Shown: positions 5,790 to 6,784 of the stretch, piece after piece
Numbering within the stretch: position 1 is the stretch's first letter
How the letters are laid out: every line of letters begins with the position of its first letter
DNA from: a bacterium
GTDB lineage: Bacteria > UBA3054
Assembly (NCBI GenBank): GCA_017538635.1
Contig: JAFYIM010000450.1
Location: 1-6,784, forward strand
Length of the DNA stretch: 6,784 nucleotides
Reading direction: 5' to 3'
The notes under the pieces: generated by a model
Database searches by the model: none
What the model was told of the DNA's origin: nothing
Seen by the model: only the letters and a program-made list of their open reading frames with translations
Made by a program: the position numbers and the translations under genes

Positions 5790-6784
5790 ATGAAAAAACT
5801 CTTCCTGCTCTCAGTTCTTTTTATCGCTTCCTCTCTTTTCGCTACGCCTCCAAAAAAAGGCTTGCTCGTGGTGGACTTTGAGAACGCCGGCGCCTCAACG
5901 ATCATGGGCACCGACGTCACCAAACTTCAGGACGCTGATTTCCCGGAACATTTGAGGGCCATGAAGTAAAAAGACCAGATCGTTTTCAAAAACGCAGATG
6001 GCTTCTTCACGGGCACTGTGGGCGTAGCTTACCGTGACGTCAACATGGTGGAAGTGAGGGCCGGATATTTTGAGCCGCGGAACAACGGTTACAGGGAGAT
6101 CTTCCATTTCACTTACGACCAGGACGCGCTGGTGGGCTGGATGGAATACACCTATCTTGCCAAGGAATACAACATTCTCTACACCAAGGCCAGCGGGAAG
6201 CTGACAGCATATTCTGAAGACAGCCGCATGAAGGATTTCCGCTGCGGCAACGAGGACGGCGCGGCGCTTTCCGAGCTCAGCGAGGAGCAGAAGGCTGAGA
6301 TCCATGCCAACTTTACCGCTCCGCAGCCGGCCACTTTCTACACCAACATCTGGGAAGTGCCGGAATACGTGACGCAGAATTACCTTATCTGCTACACCAA
6401 GGACGCCTACGAATACTCCAAAAGGAAAGGCGGCATCAACCACCTGATGGCCCACGGCATCGTGCACGGGACCTTGCTTTTAAGCAACAGCAATATCAAG
6501 GCATGCCTGAGGCTCGGTCACTCGCAGCTGCTATCCGATTACCCGGACAACCACAATTCCGGACAGAGCCTCGGCGACTTCAACGGCTACCGCAACGGCT
6601 GCCAGGACGCTTACGACATGCGCTGCCGCTACGGCTGCGACATGGGTAGTATCGGCATCAAGCACGCCACCTACACCGGCCTTGCCAATGTCAACTATTC
6701 CCAAGTTGGGTCCGAATCCATTCCTTTCAACTGCATGGACTCCGACTTTTTGGGCGGCACCGGCTGGTGCCATGAGGACGGCCA
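5790..6784 (+). pseudogene. Tandem paralogue of the secreted metalloprotease, interrupted by an in-frame TAA; 3' end outside window
   Basis: ATG 5790 lies 10 bp after the previous stop, with AGGA at 5780-5783 spaced 6 nt away. The product begins with a clear signal peptide (MKKLFLLSVLFIASSLFA, cut before TPP). Codon 60 (5967-5969) is TAA, but the same frame is open to the window end (codons 61-331). Both sides of the stop align without a gap to the upstream protease: 'FPEHLRAMK*KDQIVFK' against 'FVDEVKALKMGDKLVIK', then 'TGTVGVAYRDVNMVEVRAGYF' against 'TGTVSYAYMDVNFVEVRAGFL'. Later matches include 'RCGNEDG' (cysteine-switch-like, C152), 'NYLICYTKDAYEYSKRKGGIN' (from codon 197) and 'GTGWCHEDG', where H328-E329 begin the zinc motif just as the window ends. 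As written, only a 59-residue peptide would be made. Likely a nonsense-disrupted copy; a sequencing error is the main alternative. No convincing internal start with a ribosome binding site follows the stop. Confidence 0.8.
5967..5969 (+). other. Premature in-frame TAA stop in the second metalloprotease gene
   Basis: The codon falls between Lys59 (AAG) and Lys61 (AAA) and aligns with Met52 of the upstream paralogue. Frame and alignment are unchanged across it, which fits a single-base substitution (for example from AAA, GAA, CAA, TTA or TCA) rather than an insertion or deletion. Confidence 0.9.

Noticed and set aside
5967..5969. TAA reassigned to a sense codon in this organism
   Set aside because: The upstream protease ends naturally at TAA 5777-5779, directly after its PEP-CTERM tail and 10 bp before the next start, so TAA works as a stop. 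Selenocysteine and pyrrolysine use TGA and TAG, not TAA.
5960..5980. Programmed frameshift at the A-rich AAGTAAAAAG stretch
   Set aside because: The homology continues in the same frame before and after the stop with no length change, so a frameshift would not restore the product.
5895..6467. A 190-codon minus-strand frame opposite the second protease gene, considered as the real gene because the sense frame has a stop
   Set aside because: The sense frame aligns throughout with the upstream paralogue on both sides of the TAA, so it is the evolved coding strand. The antisense frame is its shadow.

Overview
The window reads entirely on the + strand. It holds the end of a lipopolysaccharide-transport operon followed by two tandem genes for large secreted metalloproteases. 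Several traits suggest a Gram-negative bacterium of the PVC superphylum, probably Lentisphaerota, Kiritimatiellota or a relative. These are an OstA/LptA plus LptB pair (LPS export), a secreted protein with a C-terminal 'TPEP' plus membrane helix plus basic tail (a PEP-CTERM/exosortase-type sorting signal), and a concanavalin-like domain opening with the 'ESF.Y...GGTGW..PW' pattern common in such proteins from that group. The lineage is an inference; no rRNA or other marker is present.

Region 1 (1-1118): the 3' end of an LptA/OstA-like periplasmic LPS-carrier gene overlaps by 4 bp (ATGA) a complete lptB encoding the ATPase of the LPS exporter. A strong intrinsic terminator (1148-1183) closes this operon.

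Region 2 (1184-5779): after a short AT-rich, promoter-like stretch comes one 1514-codon gene. Its product has a signal peptide, a pro-region with a possible cysteine switch, a metzincin (reprolysin-like) catalytic domain with a perfect HExxHxxGxxH motif and Met-turn, a LamG/concanavalin-like domain, a run of PKD/Ig/FN3-like beta-sandwich modules, three carboxypeptidase-regulatory-like modules and a PEP-CTERM-type tail. It looks like a surface-anchored or exosortase-processed extracellular protease.

Region 3 (5790-6784, runs off the end): 10 bp downstream starts a diverged paralogue with its own signal peptide and good ribosome binding site. Codon 60 is an in-frame TAA, yet the same frame stays open for the remaining 271 complete codons. 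Along that stretch it keeps the pro-region, the cysteine-switch-like CG and the catalytic fold up to the first residues of the zinc motif, where the window stops. It is either a recent nonsense pseudogene, a sequencing or assembly error, or (less likely) a recoded gene. This is the most notable observation here.

There is no sign of a tRNA, rRNA, CRISPR array, insertion sequence or phage gene. No gene-free stretch exceeds about 120 bases.
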